From contig OY856412.1 of NCBI GenBank assembly GCA_963693085.1, forward strand, positions 1,129,008,744 to 1,129,072,743: a DNA stretch of 64,000 nucleotides, in the 5' to 3' direction. Made by a program: the position numbers and the translations under genes. Under the pieces are notes generated by a model that was not told where the DNA came from, did not search any database, and saw only the letters and a program-made list of their open reading frames with translations. This DNA is from Alisma plantago-aquatica. Lineage: Eukaryota > Streptophyta > Magnoliopsida > Alismatales > Alismataceae. Positions 37,020 through 48,824 of this stretch are shown here, piece after piece. Numbering within the stretch: the first letter of the stretch is position 1; the number at the start of each line of letters is the position of its first letter.

Positions 37020-37300
37020 AGTCCCTTGGTGAAGATCAAGGATGAAGACTTGGAGCAAGAGTGGGTAAGCCCTTGGTGAAGGTAGAAGACTCCTTGCTCA
37101 AGTGGGTAAGTCCTTGGTAGAAGCTTCTCCGAGTGAAGGTGAAGTCAAAGGTTGAAGATCCAAGAAGAGTGGGTAATTCCTACAAGGCTGAAGACTTGTG
37201 TAAGAGTAGGTAAGTCCTTGGAAGAAGGCAGTAGACTCCTTACAAAGTGGGTAAGTCCTTGGTAAGGTTGAAGACTCTTTGTATTGGATAGGTAAGTCCT
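37020..37300 (+). repeat. Splice-donor-like repeats, left LTR of RT-G
   Basis: GTGGGTAAGTCCTTGG or a close variant recurs at about 37061, 37102, 37169, 37206, 37247 and 37288, spaced 37-67 bp and separated by GAAGACT and GAAGG boxes. Most units contain GGTAAG, a near-perfect U1-matching 5' splice site. The region lies downstream of the TATA box and so within the transcribed R/U5 part. The right LTR has the same series at about 42480-42760. Confidence 0.75.
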
Positions 37301-37619
37301 TTGTTTGGTAATGTATTGTAAGTCTTATGAATGGATATAAGAATGCAATGGTTAGGAAATCCTAGAGGTTGACCTCTCTAGGTAAGTGGACTGACATACT
37401 TCTAGTTTGAAGTGTGGAACCACTCTAAATACCTTGTCTAATTGTTTTTCCTCAATCTCTCTCTCCCTTTCTATGTATGTTATAGTTGCACATAAATTTC
37501 CTATTTAGCAACCTTATCTTGTGATATATCTTGAAGGTCTAATGAATTTTGTTTAAGTGCATTCAGCTCTATTCACCCCCCCTCTAAAGCATCTAATCAC
37601 CCATCTAGGATCCAATAAT

Positions 37620-37631
37620 TGGTATCAGAGC
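37620..37631 (+). other. RT-G primer-binding site
   Basis: TGGTATCAGAGC lies two bases after the left LTR. It is an initiator Met-tRNA type site and sets the plus orientation. Confidence 0.92.
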
Positions 37632-37668
37632 GTGTCTTCTCCAAGCATACTTCAACAAGTAGGAGAAG

Positions 37669-39546
37669 ATGGGTGACTACCAAGGAGGGAGATACATGAT
37701 CAACCTTCCAATTTTTAATGGGAGAAATTTCCTCTATTAGAAAATAAGGCTTCAATTCTACATCCAAGGATCAAGTCTTGAGATGTGGCAAATGGTGAAC
37801 AATCCATACATGCTACCAATGACAAAGATTGAATAATGGGATGAAGCTACCTTGAAGAAAGCAACCTTGAATGCTAGAGACATGCACATCCTCTATGCCA
37901 CCATGACCCCCACCGAGTTCAACCAGATTTCTTCATGTGAAACAACCTATGAGGTATGGAGAAAGCTATGCATCACTTATGAAGGGACAAATCAAGTGAA
38001 GGAAAGCAAAGTCTACATGCTCAAAGGGCTTCTTGAGAACTTCAAGATGGGAAAGAAGGAGAGGATAGCCAACATGTACTCAAGGCTCAACATCATTGTG
38101 AATGGTCTTTCTGTTCTAGGACATCCTATGTCTAGTAGAGAGATCAACTCAAAGATCCTTAGAACTCTCCCCAAGAGGTGGGAACCCAAGGTGACTTACA
38201 TTGAAGAAGCAAGGTCTCTTAAGGATATTCCTATTGAAGAGCTCATTGGAAATCTACAAGCAGATGAAGTCACACTTGACAAAAGAGAAGAAGTTGAAAG
38301 ACAAGAGAAGAAAGAGCTAAAGAGAATGAAGAAGGCTGAAATGAAGGCTCAAATTGAAGCTATCATGGAACAAGTCTCTCCATCCTCTCAAGTTGAAGAA
38401 AATTCCATGTACTCCAAGGGTAAATTCTACAAAGGCAAGTCCTACTCTATCCGGTGCTTCACATGTGGAAAGAAGGGTCACTATAAGGAAGATTGCCCAC
38501 AAGGCAAAAAGACCCATCTTCACAAGAAGAAGGAGAAATGGCACTCAAGCTCAAGTGGCTCCTCCGACTCAAGCTCAAGTGAAGATTCAAGTGAAGAATC
38601 AAGCTCAAGCTCTAGTGATGAAGGAGAATGCCATTTTGCTCTTATAGCATCAAAAAGTAAGGACTCAAGTGAGGTAAATCTAAACTCTTTAGATATAGAA
38701 TCTTTGATTGCTATTATTTATGATACTTGTGCCTCTCTTAAGTCTTCCAAAAGGAAAAGGAAAAAGCTTGCTAGAATTGTTGATAATTTGCATGTAGAAT
38801 TAAATGACCTTGGACATGCTAATTCTTGCTTTCTTGATGATAAAAATGGTCGTCTTAGCTAAGTAGACTCTCTTAAACTTGAAAATGCTAGTTTTCTTGA
38901 TAAGATTAGATTTCTAGAAGCTCAACCTCTTATGCCTAGTTCTAATGAAGAGCATACTTTAATTGTTGATTCTCTCATGCATGATATTGATTATCTTAAC
39001 TCTGAAAACAAGGACAAAGATTTTGTTTTGCAAGAATTAGAAACAAAAAATGCCTCCTTGCTTGCTAAAATCAATGTGCATGAACCTTGTTCTAGTTCTA
39101 CTAGTAGAGAAAATGATGTTGCTTCTCTTCATATTGATAGAGATTCTCATTTAACTAAATCTCTTTGCTTAGAAAATGATCTTCTACATGCTAGAGATAA
39201 TATCAATCATTTGTCTTCTACTATTACTTCTCTTATGCATGATAATGATAGTTTGAGATCTTCTTTGCAAAAATTCTTAGTTGGTAAGAAGAGCCTTAAT
39301 GATATCCTACACCATACTACTAAACAAATTGGTAGACATGGTCTAGGGTACGATGGTAGTCAAAGGAACAACAAAGATAAAGGACCTCCAATATTCCATG
39401 GAGAATCCTCTAGTTCCAAGACTATGGGCACATGCAACTATTGCAATAATTTTGGTTGTTATTCTACCTGTTGTCCTTTTAGGAAAGCACCCAAGAACAA
39501 TAGGACTTGGGTTGCTAAACTGACCCCTCCGGACCCAAAAACATGA
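37669..39546 (+). pseudogene. RT-G gag (Copia-type), three in-frame stops
   Basis: From ATG 37669 one frame runs 626 codons to TGA 39544, broken by TAG 37738, TAA 37834 and TAA 38860 with no frameshift. The first part is a UBN2-type Copia capsid (YEVWRKLCITYEGTNQVKES, LPKRWEPKVTYIEEARSL). A zinc knuckle CFTCGKKGHYKEDC follows at about residue 263, then a Ser/Glu/Asp-rich stretch. A long coiled-coil-like part with LENDLL and LRSSLQK lies downstream. A second finger CNYCNNFGCYSTCC (about residue 589) has its His replaced by Cys. The architecture is that of large plant Copia gags of the SIRE/Maximus kind. No protease or other pol domain follows. Confidence 0.85.
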
Positions 39547-41452
39547 TTGGGGACCATTTCATCTTTCTTCTTGTAGGTACTTGCAAATAGATTGACTTGA
39601 GCCATTAAATTGCAAATTGACTTCTCAATCCACATGAAAGAAGAAAGGTGAGATGTGTATGAGGTGACAACAAGTGGAAAAGGAACGGTAAGAACAAAGA
39701 TAAAGGTTTTATTTCTTATAACCATTTCTAACTTGTTTTTGTCAAGTTAGTGTGCACTATACATATGGTTTTTGAGTCAAAAGTTGAATTTTGTGTTTCT
39801 CTTCACACTCTTGCTCAAAAATTGTTTCTAATGCTTCTATAGTGCATTACTAACTTGCTTAGACATGTTTGGTTATGGTTTGTATTTTTAGCATGCCTCT
39901 AAATATATTTTTATGAAATATATGTGCTTTTTGACAACTGCTCTCTCGGTCGAGTTTTCCCTATTTGAAACTTGACCGATAGGCACAAATTGGTGTTGCC
40001 AACAACTGTCATCGGTCGAATTGTCAATGCACAAAACTCGGCCGATAACACTATGCACATAATACACAGTTGGCTTATTGAATGAGAATTTCCCTCTAAC
40101 TAGATTTTCTCAACGAATAGACTTATTCTTTGGCACTCCTTTGGTATCTTTATATATGCATATTGCCATGTTCTAAATAGCCTATCTTGCTTACAACTCT
40201 ATATCTCTAATTTCTCTAAATTGGTATATCTATATCTTGCAATTACTTGCTTTGAGTTGTTTTGTAGGTTTTGATGATGATCTCTTTGGATCTCTTGGTT
40301 TTGTCTAAAAGTTTCTTCTGTTGTACTCTAACTTGCTACATCTATCTAGGTGTATATCTTGTTTTGATACAACCTTGAGGTTCTTAGTGGTAATCATCTT
40401 TTGGTAATGATGCATATTTGTATGTGAGTTATATCCTTTCATGCTTCTAAAATTGCATATCTCTTTGTTTGGATATATCTCAAAATCTACTCATAGCTTG
40501 CTTTATCTTGTGTATCTTTTGGTATCTCTTGCTATGATCTAGATCCTACTAGTAGTCCTAACTTGTGATATCATCTACTAGTAGTTCATATACATGTAGT
40601 TCTATCCATGTTTATAATTGGCATCTTTGCTCATCTATATGATATGCTTGTATCTTGTCTCTTACATGCTCAAGCTTGTTCCTTGAATTGCATATCTACT
40701 ATCTTGAGTTGCTTGCATAACATTGTGATGTAGGGTACATAGATCTACATTATATGTAGAAATTGGAGTATTTTTGGATTTATGCAGATTTTGCTCCAGT
40801 TTCAGTTTTTGGTGCAAGACTAGTGTTTTTCATGCAGAAACGACCTTCTGAGAAAGGTTCATCGCTATGCCATGAGCCCTGACACTTTTTGGGCAAATTC
40901 TGTCATCGTGAGGGTTAAAATTGTGATTTATTTTTTTTCTACAACACTTTATATTGCATTTTGGGTTGTTCAAGTATATGCTTTAACTTGGTTTTCTTTC
41001 TATGCTTGGACAAGCCCCTATTTGTGCTCTTCTACTCTCCTTATATATATTTGTGTTATCTCCTTTCTCTTTAACAAGTGATGTTTCTTATTTCTTCATA
41101 ACCCCACTTTTTGAAATGACAAAGGGGGAGAAAGATATGTCTTCTTTTAAAAGAGGAAGAAGGCATGTCTTACATGAAGAGGAGAATCATGTTCATGTAA
41201 AGGGAGAAGGTAAAGTGGAGAAGACATATATGTGTGGAACATATATGAGTAGAAGACATAGTACTCTATAAATGTTATGAAAGCTAACAATGCAGGAGAA
41301 ATAGCATCAATTGAGGGGGAGTATGAGAACTCCATGCGCATCAATTGAGGGGGAGCATATGAATTCCATTCTATTGAAACCCCTAGGTTTCTCCGAAGGT
41401 ATGAATTTACTTAAAAGCTTTCAATACATTTATGGAATGGTTTGTCATCTTC
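39547..41452 (+). mobile_element. RT-G internal region downstream of gag, non-coding
   Basis: About 1.9 kb of T-rich sequence where a complete Copia element would have some 3-4 kb of pol. No integrase, reverse transcriptase or RNase H motif is visible in any frame. It carries two hairpins of the LTR type (39944-39980 and 40011-40046). Two TTGAGGGGGAG tracts (41311-41321 and 41345-41355) stand before the polypurine tract. Confidence 0.75.
39944..40046. repeat. Two internal copies of the RT-G hairpin
   Basis: TCTCGGTCGAGTTTTC pairs with AAACTTGACCGA (39944-39980). ATCGGTCGAATT pairs with AAACTCGGCCGAT (40011-40046). The step is 67 bp, as in the LTR array. The loops differ from all LTR loops. 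Confidence 0.85.
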
Positions 41453-41465
41453 AAAAGGGGGAGAA
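41453..41465 (+). other. RT-G polypurine tract
   Basis: AAAAGGGGGAGAA lies directly before the right LTR, the place for plus-strand priming. Confidence 0.85.
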
Positions 41466-41824
41466 TGTTGACTCAAGGTCAATTAGGTCAATGTTGACTC
41501 ACATCTAAATTGACTAAACCCGTGTTTTGATGATGACTAACAATTCCACATATTGGTGTCTAATGTCTCTACTTGAGTGATTTCAGATTAGGTATAGACA
41601 CACTCCAAATGCCCTAAATTGCGCATCTCAAATTGGAGAAAAGATAAGTCAAAGTCAATACAAGTGCACATTTTTGTAATATGATGTAAATCCATTAGAA
41701 TCATTTTGTAAATCACTTGTAATGATTGTATGACTTGTAATTAAGCTTAGAAAAAATCAGGAGCACTTAGATCGAATGTTTCAGCACTCACAAACCATTT
41801 TCTGAAATTCACATCAGGTTGTTC

Positions 41825-42053
41825 ATCAGTCGAGTTCTGTGAGGTGAAAACTCGACCGATCCTAATTGGATCTTGAAAATGACTTTTGATCGGTCGAGTT
41901 TACAATACACAGAACTCGACCAATGGATTACCAGAACAATTCAATTTTCATTGGTCGATCGAGTTTCCTTAGGACAAACTCGACCGATGGTCTGAATATT
42001 GGCTTTATCTTTTACTCTATCGGTCGAGTTATCCTTATAGAAACTCGACCGAT
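41825..42053. repeat. Hairpin array, right LTR of RT-G
   Basis: Four hairpins lie at 41825-41860, 41889-41924, 41954-41988 and 42019-42053. They share the TCGGTCGAGTT stem, and the loops correspond to those of the left LTR. Comparing the copies, hairpin 1 has an intact right arm here (AAACTCGACCGAT) and a damaged left arm, the reverse of the left LTR. Confidence 0.9.
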
Positions 42054-42189
42054 TGCACTATACGAAAAAGTGCAGAAACATGTTTCTAGCCGTTGTGGAG
42101 TTGCAACAAGTGAAACTATATCTGTTGCAAGCCACAAAATGGCTAGTTTTCATTATCAAGTGTTCCCAAAGGCTAAGAGGCATCCCCAG

Positions 42190-42202
42190 CTATAAATAGG
42201 AC
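42190..42202 (+). promoter_or_regulatory. RT-G LTR TATA box (right copy)
   Basis: CTATAAATAGG is preserved here. From the 3' LTR it would drive transcription rightwards into the RT-B LTR. Confidence 0.6.
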
Positions 42203-42479
42203 CCCTTGGGCTTCATTCCAAGGTTGAGCATTCATTGAAAAACTCTATGTGAGGTTCCTATTCTATAGTTGAGTGCTTCATACAACCTCCTCTCTCTCTC
42301 TAAGCTTAATCACTTGCTACATCCATTAGAGTGAGTAGGAAATTTGTAAGAGATCTAGTCCTACATGTATATCTTGTGAGGCTCTCACTTCCACAACCTC
42401 CCCATCTCTCATTTCAATCATGAAGATGAAGGTTCTCTCTCTTGTCCAAGAGAGGTGAAGAAGAACAAGGGAAGGAGTC

Positions 42480-42760
42480 CCTTGGCGAAGATCAAGGCTG
42501 AAGACTTGGAGCAAGAGTGGGTAAGCCCTTGGTGAAGGTAGAAGACTCCTTGCTCAAGTGGGTAAGTCCTTGGTGGAAGCTTCTCTGAGTGAAGGTGAAG
42601 TCAAAGGTGGAAGATCCAAGAAGAGTATGTAATTCCTACAAGGCTGAAGACTTGTGCAAGAGTAGGCACGTCCTTGGAAGAAGGTGGAAGACTCCTTGCA
42701 AAGTGGGTAAGTCCTTGGCAAGATTGAATAATCTTTGTATTGGATAGGTAAGTCCTTTGT
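42480..42760 (+). repeat. Splice-donor-like repeats, right LTR of RT-G
   Basis: This is the second copy of the GTGGGTAAGTCCTTGG series. One unit has become GTAGGCACGT and another GTATGTAATT, so not every unit is kept. Confidence 0.7.
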
Positions 42761-43072
42761 TTGGTCATGTATTGTAAGTCTCATGAATGAATATAAGAAT
42801 GCAATGGTTAGGAAATCCTAGAGGTTGACCTCTCTAGGTAAGTGGACTGACATACTTCTAGTTTGAAGTGTGGAACCACTCTAAATAGCTTATCTACTTG
42901 TGTTTGCTCAATCTCTCTCTCCCTTGATATGTATGTTATAGTTGCACACAAATTTCCTATTTAGCAACCTTATCTTGTGATATATCTTGAAGGTCTAATG
43001 AATTTTGTTTAATTGCATTCAGCTCTATTCACCCCCCTCTAGAGCATCTAATCACCCATATTGGATCCAACA

Positions 43073-44058
43073 GGGTTCGTAAACTTCCATAAGTAGGTGG
43101 AACGTGAAGTTTATATATATATATATAAATAAATAAATAAATAAATATATATATACTTGAGCTCATGAGATAAAGTGCATAAGAGGTGTCTTCACCTCAT
43201 GCTACTAGATGACACGTGGCCATGCATGGTTGACACATGTCCATGCATGCACACATACATATATTGCTATGCAAGAGTCTTGAGGATAATCTAGAGTTGA
43301 TATTTCAGTCATCTTCTGTCTTGTTGGATAAGTTACCTCATCTATATCTCATCAATAAGGCAAAAATGATTCATTTTTTGCAAGGATCTTATGACTCATC
43401 ACGGGCCAAACCCTTGATGTGATTTGTCTGTCATGGCCTTTGTTAAGTCTCAGCAAACCAATAGGAGACTTATATTATGGCTCCTTATCCGATAGGGCTC
43501 CTACATCAAGTCTACAACTCGATACAACACATATAAGGCTTCACCTTCAACTCTTTCTTTGTCTTTTCATTACCAAGAGTATCATCACTCAAAGGTGATT
43601 CAAACATAGTGTTTCCTTCTTTCTATTTCATCCAAAAGATACATAGAGGGAGTAGGGACACTCTAGAGGTGGTAATTTGCACTTCTACCCTATATTTTGG
43701 ATATATTACACATTGTACCAAAATTGGTGCACAAAGTACTAGCATTGTTCAAACAAGTTGTAACTTGAGATTTAGGCTTTCTGCAAGCCACCACTTAGCA
43801 TCATTCTCTCTCTTATTATACTAAAACACTTATAACACATTCAACATGTGATATATTGCAATGTAACCCCTCATCTTGGATAAATTGCACATTTCACTCA
43901 AACTATCAAATAATGCACAAATAGTTTGCAATTAAGCTCAAACTTGGCAATAACTTCACAAGAAGCCTTAATTACTTTTTAAAAGATTAGAACCCATTTT
44001 TTAGTAACTTAATCGAAACTTCTAGGGTTAAACCATAACCCAGGTCAGGGGTGTTAAA
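43073..44058 (-). mobile_element. RT-B right LTR, segment 3
   Basis: It aligns with 19329-20283. It begins with the GGGTT duplication of RT-G and ends GTGTTAAA (GTGTTACA in the left LTR), followed by the RT-B duplication GTAAT (44059-44063). Without RT-F and RT-G this LTR totals about 5088 bp. A TA/AAAT microsatellite expanded here (43110-43158) is short in the left LTR. Confidence 0.9.
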
Positions 44059-45639
44059 GTAATCATATCTGAATCACTATTGGGAGGTTTTAAAACATCT
44101 AGGGTGAATCATCCCTCATAAACGATTGCAATAAAGGACTAGAAACTCGGCTTATGTCATGAAATATCTCATACGTTAGGGTTACATCCATGTCTTTACC
44201 TATGCATTAGGGTTCCCACATCATATTACTATGTTCTAAAGAATTTAACTAAAGTTAACCCATTATATCAAGGTGTCATCAATATTTATGTTGTGCTAAC
44301 TATCAAACTATATTTTTCATCTTTATCAAGAACTAAGATTAACACTTCATGCAACATGTTTCATTCATATGATCTTATTTCATTGCTCATAATAAATTAA
44401 AACATTTACTAGTGATTTCATCACTAGATTCATTAACCATATGATGTCATCATTAATCATGTATATGATTAAGCATCTATATATAGGAACTACTAAACCA
44501 TCTCTAGGTTTTTCATCATGCCATGTTTATTTATCACATCTCGAGATTAGATCACATCCTTACATATATTATATCTTGGTATGCTATACAAACATATATG
44601 AGTGGCTTGTTAACTATATATCAAAACTTCATCTAGTCCAATTGAGGTTATCCTAACCGATATCATGAGGGTATTTCCCTACTCAGTCTCTCTGAGCTAA
44701 CTCAACTTTATGATTATCTCATATGCATATACTTCATTTTCCCTCTCTAATCTAGGGTTATTAGGTCTATCTCATTGGCACTAGTGATTAACTTCACAAA
44801 ATCTAGCCACAAGAACAAACCAAAACATGCTATGACATTCTCTTCATAGGTTCTATACCCTAGAAACATGCTTACCAAAAACTCTCCTATACACCACTAG
44901 ATTCTTATGTGGGGAACCGCCAACCCGAGTATAAGGCTTCACAAAAACTAACATAGTTTTACCTCCCTCAGGGTCTTGGGACTCTCTCTCCCTCACCCAA
45001 ATGGTAGGTTCTCATATTTCCTGATTCACATATGCATATATTACCAGCCTCTCTCCGACTCTAGGGTTTGGTTCACTCAAGGATATCTAGGGTTCAATAG
45101 GTCTAAATGAATCATGCATAAAGAAAGTCAATTCAATCACTTAGGAGTATTCTTGTTTAGGACATATCATATCACATATTTCTCATCATTCTCATATCTT
45201 GGATTTTAGGTTCTCTAAACTTCTCCCAATGGGTCTCACTCTCTCTAGAGTTAACCCTAAAACTGGTCCTAATACTAGAGATCTCCCTTTGCAAAATATC
45301 TTGAGGCTCATGCTGATCCACATCTTATTTTAACTTAACATATCTTATCTCATAAAAGCCTAGTTACTTGCATCATCAAAACTTATCTCAAATCCTCAAA
45401 ACTGAACTTAAGTCCTCAAAGACAAACATATATCACCATATACTATCTTATCTCATCTATATAAGACTTAAATCATATAATCAAAACTTATTTCAGCTAT
45501 ACCATCTATCATATATTCTATCAAGGCTCTAGACATCTAATCTAAAACTACTCTCTCTTATAGACTGATGTCATTCACTTTCACTTAGGTTGCATGACCA
45601 CCTCCTACTTGTACTTGTATGGGGACACATTTATGTAAT

Positions 45640-45880
45640 ACTTACATATATAATAAAATATGATATAGTTTTTCTCCAATAAAACATGTGTCAGAGAAAA
45701 CTATCAAGGTTCGATCTGATTGGAATCCAAAACCAAATCCAGAAAATGAGTGCCCCACACATAGTAGAGAGTACTTTGTCATGAAAACTAGTGAAAAGGG
45801 TGAGAACATGGTGTAGACTAGTATAGCTACCCTAGACAATGAGTGCCATATGCCTAGGATTTCTCTTCCCTTGATGTACA
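45640..45880 (-). promoter_or_regulatory. Conserved leader block of RT-A with 40-nt hairpin
   Basis: It resembles 54040-54235 (RT-C) and the reverse complement of 58955-59175 (RT-D), far beyond the similarity of nearby sequence. At 45665-45704 an ATAGTTTTTCTC arm faces GAGAAAACTAT across a variable loop. CCCACACATAGTAGA and TGTAGACTAGT lie alongside. It lies 3' of the primer-binding site in the element RNA, where packaging or dimerisation signals occur in other retroelements. Confidence 0.6.
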
Positions 45881-46122
45881 TCATTTCCAAATAGTGGAAC
45901 ATCCCATACCATTACACTACAAGGAAAGAACGACATCTAAGGACTTGCTATACAACAAGCACCAATCTAGACCTACTTCTCACACATCTAGCTTCTAACC
46001 TAAAGGCTAGTTCAGATCTAGTCTCTAAAAGACAACTAATCTAACCCTAAAGATTATTAAGTTCAAGGTTCTTTGGTTTTGAGTTGCATAATGAGCAAAT
46101 GTCTGGCTTTGCAATTGTTCAT

Positions 46123-46134
46123 GGTCTGATACCA
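46123..46134 (-). other. RT-A primer-binding site
   Basis: TGGTATCAGACC on the minus strand, one mismatch from TGGTATCAGAGC, two bases from the LTR start at 46137. Confidence 0.85.
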
Positions 46135-46739
46135 CCTGTGACGTCCCCAAATTTTCTAAAACTTAATCTAATGTGTGAAATCCAAATTGAAACCCTCACC
46201 TTAGCGAGCATCCCAATTTAAACACCACACACTAGGCTAAGAAGAAGAAAATGAGAGGAAGTCAAAAGGAAACAATAGTAGCACATGCACATGAACAATA
46301 AACAAACCACACAACATATGTTCACCATTCAACATATAATTACAACATGAATTGTTACAACATTTGATATTACATATTGAATAGAAAACTTCCAAATATA
46401 CATGTACTACTAATAAACAACATGATCTTAGGACAACAGGTGCACCTGTACATCTTCTTGTCATACAACTCTCAACTATCATGCTCATCAAGATCATATG
46501 TCCACAACCTAAACAAAAGATTACATGCGGTACACGTTAGCACAATATTCAAGAATATTTTACTGAGTATGCCTACATGTCTTTAATATACCTCTCATCA
46601 TATCTTGGCAATAAGATAAAACTATTACTTGGCAACATTAAACAAATATAAGAAAAAGCGTATACTTGCACAAAGATATTTATTAACAAAAGAGAACACA
46701 TGTTTTAGAATGACTTTCCATTATATGTAAAGTTGATCA

Positions 46740-46925
46740 ACCACATGCGCTATTCTACCAAAGAGATTTAGTGCTCACATGTACTATTCTGCCAAAGAGA
46801 TTTAGTACTTTCATACATGCACTATTCTGCCAAAGAGATTTAGTGCTCACATGTACTATTCTACCAAAGAGATTTAGTACTTTCTTCAATGCACTATTCT
46901 ACCAAAGAGATTTAGTGCTATCATA
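46740..46925. repeat. Minisatellite in RT-A right LTR
   Basis: Five units of the CCAAAGAGATTTAG repeat, the partner of the array at 530-715. Single-base differences between the arrays suggest no recent homogenisation. Confidence 0.85.
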
Positions 46926-48556
46926 TAATGGATCAGATATTTTATGTTTCATGTGTTCATAGCCATAAATACGGAAAATAAAGCAACATATCATACAAGA
47001 ACAATCATTTCATCCAATATTGTATGCCAAGTATTTTACTACAAATATAACACAAGCATATTGTATAATAAGCCAAGTAAGAGGTAATGGCATACCTTCC
47101 AAAGACATATCCTAATCACATATATCCATGTCATCCATATCTTTGTTAAACATAATCAAGACAAGATCACATACTATCATCAGGTTCTCATCATCATTAA
47201 CCCTAGTTATATCCATTTTAGGGTTTACCTTATCTCTTTAGTATATTTCCATTAGGATATGTACTTTATTACTTGTCTTATAATCTTGTTGTTATGTTAC
47301 TGACTTGGAAATTAGATTACTGATCTCGTATTCCAGATTAGGATACATAAATTGAATATAAGGTTCTTTATCCTTCTTTATACATATTAAACCTAGGTTA
47401 CATGTATTATACAAAATAGGGTTTCATCCCATGTATTAAGGGTCATCTTCATGCAATATGAATTCTATTCATGTAACTGATATCTGAGTTACATCTTAAC
47501 TTTAGATTACTGATATGAACTTACTATGTAAATTTCACTATTTATTGAGTATGTATTTATTTATTACATTTTATTGAGGGTTATTAGCCCAAAGAGCTAT
47601 ATTAATCAAATTACATGATTTCATTCATTAATATGACCATATCTGACATCATATGCATTATAAACATAATTATGGATTTACTAACATGCTCTCATAATTT
47701 TAGGCCATCTTTCAATATTTATAATACATGATAAGAGCATTTCACAACTTACATGAAATCATTGACATTAATGCATTAAAAGTCTAATATTATGCTTTCA
47801 TATTGTTGTATACATTTTTCTAAGAATTTCATTATATTACTTGAAATTTTCCGATAAGCATGCTATTTACTATGATTTATTGAAGATATGATCATATACA
47901 TGGATTGTTACCTCTTAGGGCCAATCAGTGGGCGCCACGTGGCTCTAAGGAATCACGACTCCTAATTGAGTTGGAAGTTCTCTTGGTTTAGGCTGGTTCC
48001 AATCCAGTTTGACTTAAATAGGAGCCATCCTCTGTTCTTTCACATGATCAAGATGATGTCCCCAAGCGGGACTTAGGTCATCCACAACCCAGATTCCTCC
48101 GCCTGGGAAGTGTGTGACCACCACCTTCGTGTCATGGATCAATGATGAAGGACTCCACTGGGGTTGCTCCTCTTCCGGATGCAATTAGCCGCCAAGTCAT
48201 TCCTCCTTGACCTCACGTTCTCCATCTCTCACCTGATGCCGCCCATCTCTCCGACCTACTGTTCTTGATTCCTGCGTGCGTTGCCTCCTGGAAAATGCCC
48301 GCTACCATCACACTCCAATTCTCAGCATGCAAAATGGTTGTTGGCTTCTTTGCTCGGTGTCAGATGGAACTAGGACTCATTGGCGTCCTCTATGCCCAAC
48401 CTCTTCCCCTCAGCATGACTATCTTCTTCTTCCTCAGCCACCTAACAAGCCTAGTGTGGCTCCCCCTCTCTCTTTCCCCAGATCACAATGTTGCTGCGGT
48501 CTCCTCTGTAGCTTCAAGCTCCATTCCTTTGTGTCACCGATCTCTCTTATTCTATC

Positions 48557-48824
48557 TAAAGAAAGTGTATTATTATGACTACGTGGGATCATGGTCTATA
48601 TATACACGTAGAGGCAACACCACGTTGCATACAATAAACAAATAGTAATATGACTACGTGGGATCATGGATCCTATAACTAGGGAAAACTCAACCACATT
48701 TTCCACCTATGGAAAATGTACCGCCATGGAGGGGAGTAGCTGTTGGGTCTTCCGGTATTCCATCGTCTGACGTGGTCAATTGCTGTTGGGACTCCTGGTA
48801 TTCCCGCTTCTGCTGATAACTATC
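48557..48824. other. 268-bp block present in only one RT-A LTR
   Basis: The left LTR joins TCTATC directly to TTGGTTTC (about 2346-2358). Here the two are separated by this block, with CTATC at both edges. It contains a repeated ATGACTACGTGGGATCATGG (about 48575 and 48652), a TATA-like CTATATATACACG, and the inverted repeat CATTTTCCA/TGGAAAATG (48697-48718). No terminal inverted repeat is visible. It is either a small insertion with a 5-bp duplication or a block lost from the other LTR by recombination at CTATC. Confidence 0.6.

Larger units (their letters stand above)
36014..37617 (+). mobile_element. RT-G left LTR (5' LTR)
   Basis: This 1604-bp LTR is paired with 41466-43072. It starts TGTTTACTTAAGG (TGTTGACTCAAGG in the other copy) and ends GGATCCAATA (CCAACA in the other copy). 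GGGTT flanks the whole element (36009-36013 and 43073-43077). It contains a hairpin array, a TATA box and a series of splice-donor-like repeats. By eye about 9 of the first 125 bases differ from the right LTR. Confidence 0.93.
41466..43072 (+). mobile_element. RT-G right LTR (3' LTR)
   Basis: This 1607-bp LTR starts TGTTGACTCAAGG, ends GGATCCAACA and is followed by the duplication GGGTT. It keeps the hairpin array, the TATA box and the splice-donor repeats. The RT-B left LTR shows the unbroken target GGGTTCG at about 19330. Confidence 0.93.
44059..46136 (-). mobile_element. RT-A internal region, main part (LARD-type, no gene)
   Basis: Together with 3247-3381 this makes about 2.2 kb of internal sequence. 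On the minus strand it starts with the primer-binding site and the conserved leader block, then AT-rich sequence with no gag or pol motif. Short frames present are not protein-like. Confidence 0.75.
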
